This document shows, piece after piece, positions 42,182-50,368 of a stretch of DNA of 64,000 nt (position 1 is the stretch's first letter; each line of letters opens with the position of its first letter). Below the pieces are notes generated by a model that was not told where the DNA came from, did not search any database, and saw only the letters and a program-made list of their open reading frames with translations. Source of the DNA: Crocinitomix sp. (GTDB taxonomy: Bacteria; Bacteroidota; Bacteroidia; Flavobacteriales_D; Crocinitomicaceae); the NCBI GenBank assembly GCA_013138735.1, contig WTCE01000117.1, forward strand, positions 38,746 through 102,745, in the 5' to 3' direction. The translations under genes and the position numbers were made by a program.

Positions 42182-43401
42182 GCCTGTTTTTCTTCTATCG
42201 ATTCAATAATTACTTGATTTAATAAAGTCCTATGCACAGGACATTTAGATGCAATCTGCAATAACCTTGCACGTTGTTTTTCATCTAAATCACCAACAAA
42301 AACAATCTTCTTTGAAATATGGTCAACTTTTCCCGTCAATTCGGTTTCAAGGTCTAGATCGTTTGTGTGTTTTTTCTCGTATGTCAAATACACAAATACT
42401 TCTTTTAAATCCCATCCTTTCCGCTCAGCGTATAGTTTTATAGTCATTGCTGTGCATGCGCCTAAGGCTGAATTCAATAATTCATAAGGTGCAGGACCAA
42501 GATTGTCGCCGCCAACTGAACGGGGTTCATCTGCTGTTACATGATGGTTAGGTGTGTGTATTTCTGTCGTGAAATTATTCTCTAAATTGAGGTGTGCAAC
42601 CACATGCTCTCCTTTTGTAGAAAGTGGTGCAACTTTCTCTGGTTGCGGAAAATATTTCGTCATCCATGTTGCAATCATATTTGCAGCATAAACAGCATCT
42701 TCTTTCTTTGTCAGTAAATGATCTGCACCGTCTAATGAAACAAAACTTTTGGGGTGAAAGGCATGCTGATATAGTTCTGCGGCGTTTTTAATTTCCACAA
42801 CTGTATCTTGCGGGGAGTGCAAGATTAAATAAGGCCGTTTTAAGTTTTTGACAATTTCTCGAAGACTGTTCTTTTCAAGATCATCAATAAATTGTTTTTT
42901 AATTAGAAATGGTCGTCCACCAATATTCACTTCAGCTTGCCCAGACTCTTCGATTGAGGGTAAGCTGGTGTTGAATAATCGGCTCACGTGCTCTGGTTCA
43001 GATGGCGCTCCAATTGTAACAATGGCCTTAATATTATCTAATTTAGAAGCTGCCATTAGTACAGCCGCTCCACCGAGTGAATGTCCAATTAATATTTCGG
43101 GACATTCATAGTTTTCAGTCATATAATCCGACACGGAAATAAGATCTTCAACATTGCTAGAAAAATTAGTGGTCGCAAATTCCCCTTCACTTCTCCCTAG
43201 TCCTGTAAAATCAAATCGCATTACTGCAATTCCTTGCATTGTTAAAGTTCTGCTGATATGCCGTACTATTCCTAAACTGCTGCTGCAGGTAAAGCAGTGG
43301 GCAAAAATTGCGTATTGTCGAATTATACCATCTGCTGGAACTTCAAGTTTGGCGTAAAGCGTGCATTGGCTGCCTTGTATTTTTAGTGTTTCAGATTTCA
43401 T
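42178..43401 (-). CDS. Bifunctional alpha/beta hydrolase-OsmC fusion
   Basis: 407 residues. Residues about 1-260 form an alpha/beta hydrolase with nucleophile elbow GHSLGG (Ser108) and LILHSPQDTVVE as Asp strand. Residues about 270-405 are an OsmC domain with reactive cysteines GACTAMT (Cys316) and KCPVHRTL (Cys387), which reduces organic or fatty-acid hydroperoxides in its relatives. The fusion is common in Bacteroidota. It overlaps the egtB start by 4 bases, so the stress cluster is translationally linked. Confidence 0.92.
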   Translation of the reverse strand: MKSETLKIQGSQCTLYAKLEVPADGIIRQYAIFAHCFTCSSSLGIVRHISRTLTMQGIAVMRFDFTGLGRSEGEFATTNFSSNVEDLISVSDYMTENYECPEILIGHSLGGAAVLMAASKLDNIKAIVTIGAPSEPEHVSRLFNTSLPSIEESGQAEVNIGGRPFLIKKQFIDDLEKNSLREIVKNLKRPYLILHSPQDTVVEIKNAAELYQHAFHPKSFVSLDGADHLLTKKEDAVYAANMIATWMTKYFPQPEKVAPLSTKGEHVVAHLNLENNFTTEIHTPNHHVTADEPRSVGGDNLGPAPYELLNSALGACTAMTIKLYAERKGWDLKEVFVYLTYEKKHTNDLDLETELTGKVDHISKKIVFVGDLDEKQRARLLQIASKCPVHRTLLNQVIIESIEEKQA

Positions 43402-43427
43402 AAATTTATTGATTTTAGGAGTGGTGC

Positions 43428-43709
43428 TTATTCAATTTTCACACCTTTCCAAAAGGCGACATAACCTTTAATATTTTTAGCTAATTCAGATGTTTCAGGA
43501 TAGAACCAAGCCGCATCTTTATTGCGTTCTCCAGCTACAACGACATCAAAATACGAAGCTGTTCCTTTCCACGGGCAAACCGTGTGCGTCATGTTTTCTT
43601 CAAGGAATGTTTGATTAAGGGCGGAGGGCGGAAAGTAATGATTGCCTTCAATATTAATCGTTTCGTCACTTTCGGCAATTATAGTGCCGTTCCAAATTGC
43701 TTTTTTCAT
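43428..43709 (-). CDS. DUF427 domain protein
   Basis: 93 residues from the inner Met at 43709 (MKKAIWNGTIIAESDE), chosen because family members begin with KAxWNG. The family pattern HTVCPWKGTASYFDV and AAWFYPETSELAKNIKGYVAFW is complete. DUF427 is a small beta fold of unknown role, often near redox and stress genes. Upstream of the hydrolase-OsmC fusion by 26 bases, same strand. Confidence 0.9.
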   Translation of the reverse strand: MKKAIWNGTIIAESDETINIEGNHYFPPSALNQTFLEENMTHTVCPWKGTASYFDVVVAGERNKDAAWFYPETSELAKNIKGYVAFWKGVKIE

Positions 43710-43807
43710 TCTTAATAATTTTAATTCTTTATCATTTGACGTATGCAATCTTGAATACTTTCAATTCTAAAGCAAAAAAAAATACTAGTATCCTAATTCA
43801 ATTTTAG

Positions 43808-44254
43808 TCACGATTTGTCAAGGTTTAATGATTCGGAATTGATACAATAACGCAGCCCGCTTGGCGCTGGTCCGTCAGGGAAAACATGTCCTAAGTGTGC
43901 ATCACAGGTATTGCAAGTTGTTTCTACGCGAACCATTCCATGCGAATCATCTTTGATGTAGTTTACTGCATTTTCTTTAATTGGCCCCGTAAAACTTGGC
44001 CAGCCCGATCCCGATTCAAACTTAATGGTAGAGTCAAAAAGAGGTTCGTCGCAGCAAATGCAATTGTATTTACCTGCTTCATGACTTGCGCAAAAGGCAC
44101 CACTATGCGCACGTTCAGTGAACTTAAGTCGTGTTATTTTGAATTGAGCATCAGTTAATATTTCACGCCATTCAGCTTCTGTTTTTTCAACTCTTTTATC
44201 AGGCGCAGGCGTTCCGTGATTGGCAAATTTTATGATATTATTCCAGTTCAGCAT
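43808..44254 (-). CDS. msrB: Peptide-methionine (R)-S-oxide reductase
   Basis: 148 residues reducing Met-R-sulfoxide. Zinc ligands are Cys65/Cys68 (CICC) and Cys114/Cys117 (CNTC). SGSGWPSF is the substrate loop and LRYCINS holds catalytic Cys137. The N-terminal start is MLNWNNIIKFANHG; the fold is complete, with no MsrA fusion. It heads the redox cluster on the minus strand, divergent from the TetR regulator. Confidence 0.96.
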   Translation of the reverse strand: MLNWNNIIKFANHGTPAPDKRVEKTEAEWREILTDAQFKITRLKFTERAHSGAFCASHEAGKYNCICCDEPLFDSTIKFESGSGWPSFTGPIKENAVNYIKDDSHGMVRVETTCNTCDAHLGHVFPDGPAPSGLRYCINSESLNLDKS

Positions 44255-44365
44255 CTTATTTATATTAATTCGAATATCCTTAGAACAATATAGTCGTCTT
44301 TTTTGTTCTAAGATTACAATTTAGGCGAATTAAGAATGAAACTTTTAAAATATATGGCGTTACTC

Positions 44366-44396
44366 TTGGAGAATGATAGTAATACTATTATATTTG
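44366..44396 (+). promoter_or_regulatory. Promoter and candidate TetR operator
   Basis: TTG at 44366-44368, a 20-base spacer, then TATATTTG at 44389-44396, an excellent Bacteroidota promoter; ATG follows 18 bases later. Inside the spacer (44376-44388) lies ATAGTAATACTAT, a palindrome with 5-bp arms, ideally placed for the TetR product to repress its own promoter. Confidence 0.65.
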
Positions 44397-44414
44397 CAAG
44401 TAAATTATTTGTAA

Positions 44415-45083
44415 ATGCATAATCTGGCCATATCCATACGTATTAGTGATGATCTTTTTATTAAGGATCCAGAATCTACGAATTTAGGTAAGAGAATCAT
44501 TTCAGAAAGCATTGCTTTACTTGATGAGTTGGGCTTTGAGGCATTTACATTTAAAAAATTAGGAGCTGCTATTGGCTCGCCTGAAAGTTCTGTTTATCGT
44601 TATTTTGAGAGCAAACACAAACTATTGATTTATTTGGTTTGTTGGTATTGGAGTTGGATTGAATATAAGATTGTGTTTGGTACAATCAACAAATCATCTG
44701 ATATGGAGCGGTTGAAAACAGCAATAGAAATTTTAACAAAACCCATAAAAGTGGATAATGCATTTATTCACGTGAATGAGGTGCTGTTGAATAAAATTGT
44801 GGTTTCAGAAGCGACTAAGGTATTTCATACAAAGGAAGTTGATAAAGAAAATGATCAAGGATATTTTGCTGTTTATAAAAGAATAGTGCAGCGCGTTTCC
44901 CAATTGATAATGACAATTAACCCAGATTATAAATATCCCAATATGTTGGTGACAACAGTTATCGAAGGAGCGCATCAGCAAGTTTATTTTGCAGATCATT
45001 TACCTTCGTTAACAGATAAGAAGCGCGGAAAAAATCGTGTCTATAATTTTTACACTGAAATGGTGTGCAAAATGATTTCATGA
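44415..45083 (+). CDS. TetR/AcrR family transcriptional regulator
   Basis: 222 residues. The N-terminal HTH (about 26-75) contains RIISESIALLDELGFEAFTFKKLG and SPESSVYRYFESKHKLLIYLV, a typical TetR recognition region. The ligand domain is helical, without recognised cofactor residues. Its stop overlaps the next start as ATGA, so it is coupled to the small acidic protein and probably regulates the downstream anion-transporter unit. Confidence 0.9.
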   Translation: MHNLAISIRISDDLFIKDPESTNLGKRIISESIALLDELGFEAFTFKKLGAAIGSPESSVYRYFESKHKLLIYLVCWYWSWIEYKIVFGTINKSSDMERLKTAIEILTKPIKVDNAFIHVNEVLLNKIVVSEATKVFHTKEVDKENDQGYFAVYKRIVQRVSQLIMTINPDYKYPNMLVTTVIEGAHQQVYFADHLPSLTDKKRGKNRVYNFYTEMVCKMIS

Positions 45084-45418
45084 GGCAAGATTTAAATTAT
45101 ATCAAAAAAATTGTAGGTCTCTCTTTAAAAGGGATCCTTTTGGTTTATTTTGCTAGCTTTTTTCTTGGTAAAAATGTAGTAATTAACCTTTTGTCATTCG
45201 AGAAAAGTGATTACGAACTTTACGAAGAGATGGAAACTGAAGACTCCGAAGAGGAGAACGAAGTTGATGATAAGGAAAAGGAAGACAAATTAAAAGTGGC
45301 TGCCGATTTATTGGCACAATCCGAAGAGCTTAATTTTCTTATTGTAGAAGCTTGGAATAGTGCCTTGCATTACGAAGGTTTCCAACGCGAAATTCCCGAC
45401 CCGCCTCCACAGGTTTAA
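45080..45418 (+). CDS. Small acidic single-TM protein with Pro-Pro-Pro tail (copy 1)
   Basis: 112 residues from ATG at 45080, which overlaps the TetR stop (ATGA); an upstream GTG is a less likely start. One TM (about 14-33, LKGILLVYFASFFLG), then a long acidic run (EEMETEDSEEENEVDDKEK) and a helical part, ending IPDPPPQV. A related layout occurs before the second SulP gene at 48016. No family recognised. It is placed between the regulator and the first SulP transporter. Confidence 0.65.
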   Translation: MRQDLNYIKKIVGLSLKGILLVYFASFFLGKNVVINLLSFEKSDYELYEEMETEDSEEENEVDDKEKEDKLKVAADLLAQSEELNFLIVEAWNSALHYEGFQREIPDPPPQV

Positions 45419-45420
45419 TG

Positions 45421-45529
45421 TGACAATCTGAAATTTTCACGGTATAGATCAAGTCATTTGCGTGTGCTTGATGTCTTATAGTATTGTCAATTCCTTAGCC
45501 TGCAATTGAATGAATCATGGAATTCATTC
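45421..45529 (+). other. Structured leader with nested hairpins upstream of the first SulP gene
   Basis: Between the small acidic gene and the SulP ATG (45563). TGACAAT (45421) pairs with ATTGTCA (45483-45489) and encloses a hairpin TATA-G-ATCAAG / CTTGAT-GTCT-TATA (45443-45480). A separate perfect 8-bp hairpin GAATGAAT/ATTCATTC (45508-45529) follows. No T-tract, so these look like leader RNA structures and not a terminator. Confidence 0.45.
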
Positions 45530-45562
45530 TTTCCAAAATTTTAATAGAGAAAAAATAATTAA

Positions 45563-47146
45563 ATGAAAAACGATAAGTTAAATCCGTTTAAAAACTTAAA
45601 TAAGGATATTCCAGCGAGTATTGTGGTGTTTTTAGTTGCTCTGCCCTTATGCTTGGGTATTGCATTGGCGTCAGGTGCGCCACTATTTTCAGGGTTAATA
45701 GCAGGAATAATTGGGGGAATTGTAGTAGGGGCATTGAGCGGGTCTCCGCTCGGAGTAAGTGGTCCTGCAGCAGGATTGGCTGTGATTGTATTGAATGCCA
45801 TAACAGATTTAGGAGGCTTTGAAGTATTTTTAGTGGCCGTAATTTTAGCTGGTATCATACAATTAGTCATGGGCTTTTTGAAAGCAGGAATTATAGCCTA
45901 TTATTTCCCTACCTCGGTTATCTACGGAATGTTAGCTGGTATTGGAATTCTTATATTTTTCAAACAAATTCCACACGCTTTTGGATACGATAAAGACCCT
46001 GAGGGCGATTTTGAATTTATGCAAATGGACAACGAGAACACGTTTTCTGAATTATTTAATATGGTTGATTATATCAATCCGGGTGTAATGATCATTACTG
46101 CGGTTTCGTTAATAATCTTGATTGGATGGCAAAGTAAATTTATCCAGAAAGTAAAATACTTGGCTTTAATCCCAGGACCATTATTAGCTGTTACGGCAGG
46201 GATTACTTTGAATCTTATTTTTGAATCGCAACCTGGATTAACTATTAGTGCCGACCATTTGGTGAAATTGCCCGTGGCTGAAACAGCCAGTGATTTTTTA
46301 AACAATTTTACTACACCGGACTTCTCAGCTTTAGCGAATCCTCAAGTTTACATTACAGCCATAATAATAGCGGTTGTCGCAAGTTTAGAAACGCTTTTAT
46401 GTGTTGAAGCGTCAGATAAACAAGATCCGCGAAAACGAATGACACCAACTAACCGTGAATTAAAAGCACAAGGAATCGGGAACATCATTTCAGGTTTTAT
46501 TGGAGGTTTGCCTATTACGCAGGTTATTGTTCGTAGTTCAGCAAATACACAGGCAGGTGGATTGACGAAAGCTTCAGCAATTATTCATGGTTTTTTAATT
46601 TTGATTAGTGTTATCACCATTCCTTTTGTATTGAATTTGATTCCATTAGCCACCTTAGCGGCCATTTTATTTGTGGTTGGATTTAAATTGGCAAAGCCAG
46701 CTCTTTTCAAAAAAATGTATCGTGACGGCTTAGGACAATTTTTACCGTTTTTAGTAACAGTAATTGGGATTATTTTTACGGATTTATTAATGGGAATCGC
46801 CCTAGGTTTAGTCGTAGCAGTTTTCATTATTCTACTTAATAATTTACGTTTGCCATTCCGTATGGAACAAGAAATTTTAGATGACCGAGAATTGATTACC
46901 ATTGAAATGTCTCAGAGTGTAACATTCTTAAATAAAGCAGCGGTAATGACAACGTTGAATAATCTACCAGACGATTGTAAAGTGGTGATTGATGCGCGGA
47001 AAACACAATTTGTCCATCACGATATTATTGAAATCATTGAAGATTTTCAAATTAATGCAGAGAATAGGGGCATTGAGGTGGAATTAATAGAATTATCTAA
47101 AGACAAAGAAATAAGAAAGTACAATAATATGGAAGTGATCGATTAG
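45563..47146 (+). CDS. SulP family inorganic anion transporter with STAS tail (transporter 1)
   Basis: 527 residues. The N-terminal FNKDIPASIVVFLVALPLCLGIALASG-like region, SGPAAGLAVIV, PTSVIYGMLAGIGILIF and the SLETLLCVEASDK segment with NRELKAQGIGNIISGFIGGLP are hallmarks of SulP. There are about 10-12 TM helices, with a short C-terminal STAS-like domain (about 450-527, VTFLNKAAVMTTLNNLPDD). Family substrates are sulfate, bicarbonate or other anions; the specificity is unknown. It is followed after 23 bases by a DUF2490 gene. Confidence 0.94.
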   Translation: MKNDKLNPFKNLNKDIPASIVVFLVALPLCLGIALASGAPLFSGLIAGIIGGIVVGALSGSPLGVSGPAAGLAVIVLNAITDLGGFEVFLVAVILAGIIQLVMGFLKAGIIAYYFPTSVIYGMLAGIGILIFFKQIPHAFGYDKDPEGDFEFMQMDNENTFSELFNMVDYINPGVMIITAVSLIILIGWQSKFIQKVKYLALIPGPLLAVTAGITLNLIFESQPGLTISADHLVKLPVAETASDFLNNFTTPDFSALANPQVYITAIIIAVVASLETLLCVEASDKQDPRKRMTPTNRELKAQGIGNIISGFIGGLPITQVIVRSSANTQAGGLTKASAIIHGFLILISVITIPFVLNLIPLATLAAILFVVGFKLAKPALFKKMYRDGLGQFLPFLVTVIGIIFTDLLMGIALGLVVAVFIILLNNLRLPFRMEQEILDDRELITIEMSQSVTFLNKAAVMTTLNNLPDDCKVVIDARKTQFVHHDIIEIIEDFQINAENRGIEVELIELSKDKEIRKYNNMEVID

Positions 47147-47169
47147 TAATAATTTAATTCAAAAAAATC

Positions 47170-47838
47170 ATGAAACATTTATTTCTAACGCTCATTTTTA
47201 TTCCATTCTCTTTGTTCAGTCAGGATGAAATGGGGAATTGGCTCATGTACTTTGGTACAAATAAAGTTAGTCAGAATTGGAGTATTCATTCTGAAATTCA
47301 GTATCGAAATCATACGATTGCCCCCACCAATGTTGAGCAGCTTTTATTGCGGACAGGTGTAAATTATCATCTAAAAAGTAATAACGCAATTGTAACAGCT
47401 GGGTACGGTTATGTGGCCAATCATGTTTATGAAAGTCCCCAAAAAAACGCCGAAGTAAATGAGCACCGCATATTCGAGCAGTTCATTCTGAATAATTATG
47501 TTGGGCGCGTCAAATTTGAACACCGTTATCGCATAGAGCAACGTTGGGTCGATTCTGACTATAAGAATAGGTTTCGATATCGCTTAATGTTATTCATTCC
47601 TTTAAACAAACCTAAAATTGAAAAAGGCACTATTTTCTTGGGCTTGTATGATGAGGTTTTTTTGAATACCAAAGCCACATTTTTTGATCGAAATAGATTG
47701 TACGCCGCAGTTGGCTATCAATTTTCAAAATCAACTAGTTTGCAAATTGGCGTATTACAGCAACAATTGTCTACTAACGGTAAATTCCATCTGCAATTTG
47801 GATTGACTTTTAATCCAAACCTGATGAATAAAAAATAA
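47170..47838 (+). CDS. DUF2490 outer-membrane protein
   Basis: 222 residues. A signal peptide (about 1-17, ends SLFSQ), then GNWLMYFGTNKVSQNWSIHSEIQYRNH, LEQLLLRTGVNYHL and RFEHRYRIEQRWV, the pattern of DUF2490 barrel proteins, ending LTFNPNLMNKK. It is an 8-12 strand outer-membrane barrel of unknown role. It sits between the two SulP genes and may let anions cross the outer membrane for the inner-membrane SulP (inference). Confidence 0.85.
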   Translation: MKHLFLTLIFIPFSLFSQDEMGNWLMYFGTNKVSQNWSIHSEIQYRNHTIAPTNVEQLLLRTGVNYHLKSNNAIVTAGYGYVANHVYESPQKNAEVNEHRIFEQFILNNYVGRVKFEHRYRIEQRWVDSDYKNRFRYRLMLFIPLNKPKIEKGTIFLGLYDEVFLNTKATFFDRNRLYAAVGYQFSKSTSLQIGVLQQQLSTNGKFHLQFGLTFNPNLMNKK

Positions 47839-47847
47839 GTTGAATTC

Positions 47848-48002
47848 GGAAAATGTAAAGCTCATTTTCCAACCTATCGTTGCATCTAAAGTTCAATCTT
47901 AAGGTGCAACGAAACTTCTGCTGCAATTATTTAATCATTTTAGATGTTCAACATCTGAATTTAGTTGTTATTTTAGCAACTAAGGTTAACCTCTTGTTGA
48001 CC
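47848..48002 (+). other. Array of five tandem hairpins before the second SulP unit
   Basis: Five consecutive inverted repeats fill most of the 177-base gap: GGAAAATG/CATTTTCC (47848-47870); a long 15-bp stem TCGTTGCA... with TGCAACGA ends (47877-47912, one A-A mismatch and one G-U); AGATGTT/AACATCT (47942-47956); TTAGTTG/CAACTAA (47961-47983); and GGTTAAC/GTTGACC (47984-48002, G-U). None is followed by a T-tract. It could be a folded leader or mRNA-processing region. Confidence 0.5.
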
Positions 48003-48015
48003 GTATAATTGTGTA

Positions 48016-48339
48016 ATGAATTCAGATTCAATAAGTCGTTTTTCTTGCTTGTTCATTCTTAAAAATATAGCGATAGTTTATATCGTACTATTTTTTGCGG
48101 CACCTACCTTGTTAATGACATTGCTGTCGTCGACAGATGTGGCTAGTGATTTAATTGAATGGCAAGGTGAGGATGGTTCTTCTGAGGAGGATTGTTTTGA
48201 TGATATTGCACACCTCTATAATTATGATTTACTTTCTGAAAATACAGCCAGCACAGAAAAGCTGTTTCTGAATGATATTTTCAATGTTTATTCGGATTAT
48301 GACCCGGATATCGTCATTCCACCGCCTCGCTCGTTTTAG
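48016..48339 (+). CDS. Small acidic single-TM protein with Pro-Pro-Pro tail (copy 2)
   Basis: 107 residues. One TM (about 15-37, LKNIAIVYIVLFFAAPTLLM), then an acidic region (GEDGSSEEDCFDDIAHLYNYD) and the end VIPPPRSF. It has no strong identity to copy 1, but the same plan (TM, acidic middle, PPP tail) and the same position just before a SulP gene. Its family is unknown; it could be a SulP accessory or regulatory subunit. Confidence 0.65.
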   Translation: MNSDSISRFSCLFILKNIAIVYIVLFFAAPTLLMTLLSSTDVASDLIEWQGEDGSSEEDCFDDIAHLYNYDLLSENTASTEKLFLNDIFNVYSDYDPDIVIPPPRSF

Positions 48340-48436
48340 ATTTTATTAGGAAAATCGCCTTTTAATCAAAAAAGGAAAGAAAAATCACTTTCGTTCGTCA
48401 AAAAACAGGAACGAATTAATAAATCGAGAAGAGAAC

Positions 48437-50284
48437 ATGTTCAATTTTAAACATCTAAAAGGAGATATATTTGGCGGATTAACTGCTGGTATTGTAGCGT
48501 TGCCATTAGCATTAGCATTTGGCGTAACATCAGGCTTAGGACCCGAAGCAGGATTATACGGCGCAATCTTCGTGAGTTTCTTTGCTGCTTTATTTGGCGG
48601 AACGGATACCCAAATTTCGGGGCCAACTGCTCCAATGACAGCAGTAAGTATGGTTGTTATTGCAGGAATTTTGGCCACTTTTGAAGGGGATAAAACACAA
48701 GCTATTCCTGCTATAATGATGGTGTTCTTTTTAGCAGGCCTCATGCAAATTGGACTAGGGGTGATCGGTATTGGAAACTATATCAAATACATTCCATATC
48801 CAGTTGTTTCTGGATTTATGACAGCCATTGGAGTAATCATTTTGGTGACCCAATTGTTACCGGTGATTGGATATTATCCATCTGAAGACCAGTCCTATAT
48901 TGATGAATTCAAACCACATGCGGAAGAGGTTATTTTAGATAAGATTTTGCAAGACGAAATGGGAGAAGGAATCTTGGTTTTAGAAGACTTCCATGAAACG
49001 ATTGATCGTGCCCATGAAATTACTCCAGAGAAAATACAAGTAGAATCTTCATCTTTAGCTTCTAATTCCGCAAAAGGTGTAGTTGGAGCATTGAAAGTAC
49101 TTCCACGGGGATTAAAAAATATTAAATGGTTAGAACTTTGGTTAGCATTAGGCACCATATTCATCATTTATGGATTTAGGCGAATAACCAAAGCGGTTCC
49201 AAGCACATTGGTTGCATTGGTTGTTATGACAGGGGTCGGTTATTTACTTAAAACGCAATTTGGCATTATTCCACATGCAATTACTAAGATTCCAGAAGGA
49301 CTACCCAATTTAAATCTTGAAATGTTTACGGGAGTAAGTTTTGGTTCTTTATCACCTTATATTTTGTCTGCATTGACCTTGGCATTGTTAGGAGCAATCG
49401 ATTCGTTATTAACCTCTGTTGTTGCGGATAATATGACCAAGACAAAACATAAACCGAATAAGGAATTAGTAGGACAAGGAATTGGTAATAGTATTGCGTC
49501 TTTATTTGGTGGAATTCCGGGTGCAGGAGCAACAATTCGTACTGTTGTAAATATAGGTGCCGGAGGTAAAACACGACTTTCAGGAATGCTTGCGGGTGTT
49601 TTATTATTGATTATTTTATTGTCTTTAGGAGATTTGGCGAATCAAATACCATCAGCCGTATTAGCGGGGATTTTGGTGACGGTTGGTATTGGTGTAATGG
49701 ATTATAAAGGGTTAAAAGCTATTCCAAACATGCCAAGGCAAGAGGTTGTCATTATGCTAGTTGTTTTGGTGCTCGCTTCGGTTTGGGACTTAATAGCGGC
49801 AGTTGCAATTGGTCTTGTTATCGCCCTGTTTATGTTCATGAAACAAGTTGGTGAATCAACTGGACAAAAATCGCAAATTAAGACGTTAGAAGACGAACCA
49901 TTGTGGTCGGATGAAACTGCGTTTCCGAATAATTTAAAAGAGGAGGTGGCTATTAAGCATGTGAATGGTCCGCTCTTTTTTGGTTCAACGAGTGATTTTC
50001 AAGCCTTGGCCAAGCATATTCCTGATACAGCAACAACTGTTATTTTAAGGTTGGATAAAATGGACTATATGGATCAATCAGGGCTTTATGCTATGGAAGA
50101 TTTATTGGTTGATTTAGCAGGTCAAGGTACGCGTATTTTAATTGTTGGTTTGCAAAAACAACCGTGTTATATGTTCGAGCGTGTTAACCTAATTCCGAAA
50201 TTAGTTGCGAAAGAATTTATTTTTAAAACTTTTGAGGAATGTTTGGTTTGGATTAAGACAAATGTGAAGGATACTGTGCAATAG
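48437..50284 (+). CDS. SulP family anion transporter with full STAS domain (transporter 2)
   Basis: 615 residues. Core motifs are LKGDIFGGLTAGIVALPLAL, SGPTAPMTAVSMVVIAG, PYPVVSGFMTAIGVIILV and LALLGAIDSLLTSVVADN with NKELVGQGIGNSIASLFGGIPGAGA. A hydrophilic insert of about 75 residues (HEEVILDKILQDE and onward) interrupts the TM region after residue 145. The C-terminal STAS domain (about 510-610) has HVNGPLFFGS and VILRLDKMDYMDQSGLYAMED. Substrates are probably sulfate or bicarbonate; unproven. Confidence 0.94.
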   Translation: MFNFKHLKGDIFGGLTAGIVALPLALAFGVTSGLGPEAGLYGAIFVSFFAALFGGTDTQISGPTAPMTAVSMVVIAGILATFEGDKTQAIPAIMMVFFLAGLMQIGLGVIGIGNYIKYIPYPVVSGFMTAIGVIILVTQLLPVIGYYPSEDQSYIDEFKPHAEEVILDKILQDEMGEGILVLEDFHETIDRAHEITPEKIQVESSSLASNSAKGVVGALKVLPRGLKNIKWLELWLALGTIFIIYGFRRITKAVPSTLVALVVMTGVGYLLKTQFGIIPHAITKIPEGLPNLNLEMFTGVSFGSLSPYILSALTLALLGAIDSLLTSVVADNMTKTKHKPNKELVGQGIGNSIASLFGGIPGAGATIRTVVNIGAGGKTRLSGMLAGVLLLIILLSLGDLANQIPSAVLAGILVTVGIGVMDYKGLKAIPNMPRQEVVIMLVVLVLASVWDLIAAVAIGLVIALFMFMKQVGESTGQKSQIKTLEDEPLWSDETAFPNNLKEEVAIKHVNGPLFFGSTSDFQALAKHIPDTATTVILRLDKMDYMDQSGLYAMEDLLVDLAGQGTRILIVGLQKQPCYMFERVNLIPKLVAKEFIFKTFEECLVWIKTNVKDTVQ

Positions 50285-50368
50285 GTTGCTTGTCTTTAAC
50301 ATTGTTATAACTCACTATTTTTTTTTGATCTTATGAAGGCGAAGCACATTCGGGTGTTTCAAATAAGC

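Noticed and set aside
48385..48744. An antisense frame opposite the second SulP gene start.
   Set aside because: It is a shadow of the Gly/Ala-rich transporter coding sequence, with no ribosome-binding site or conserved features.
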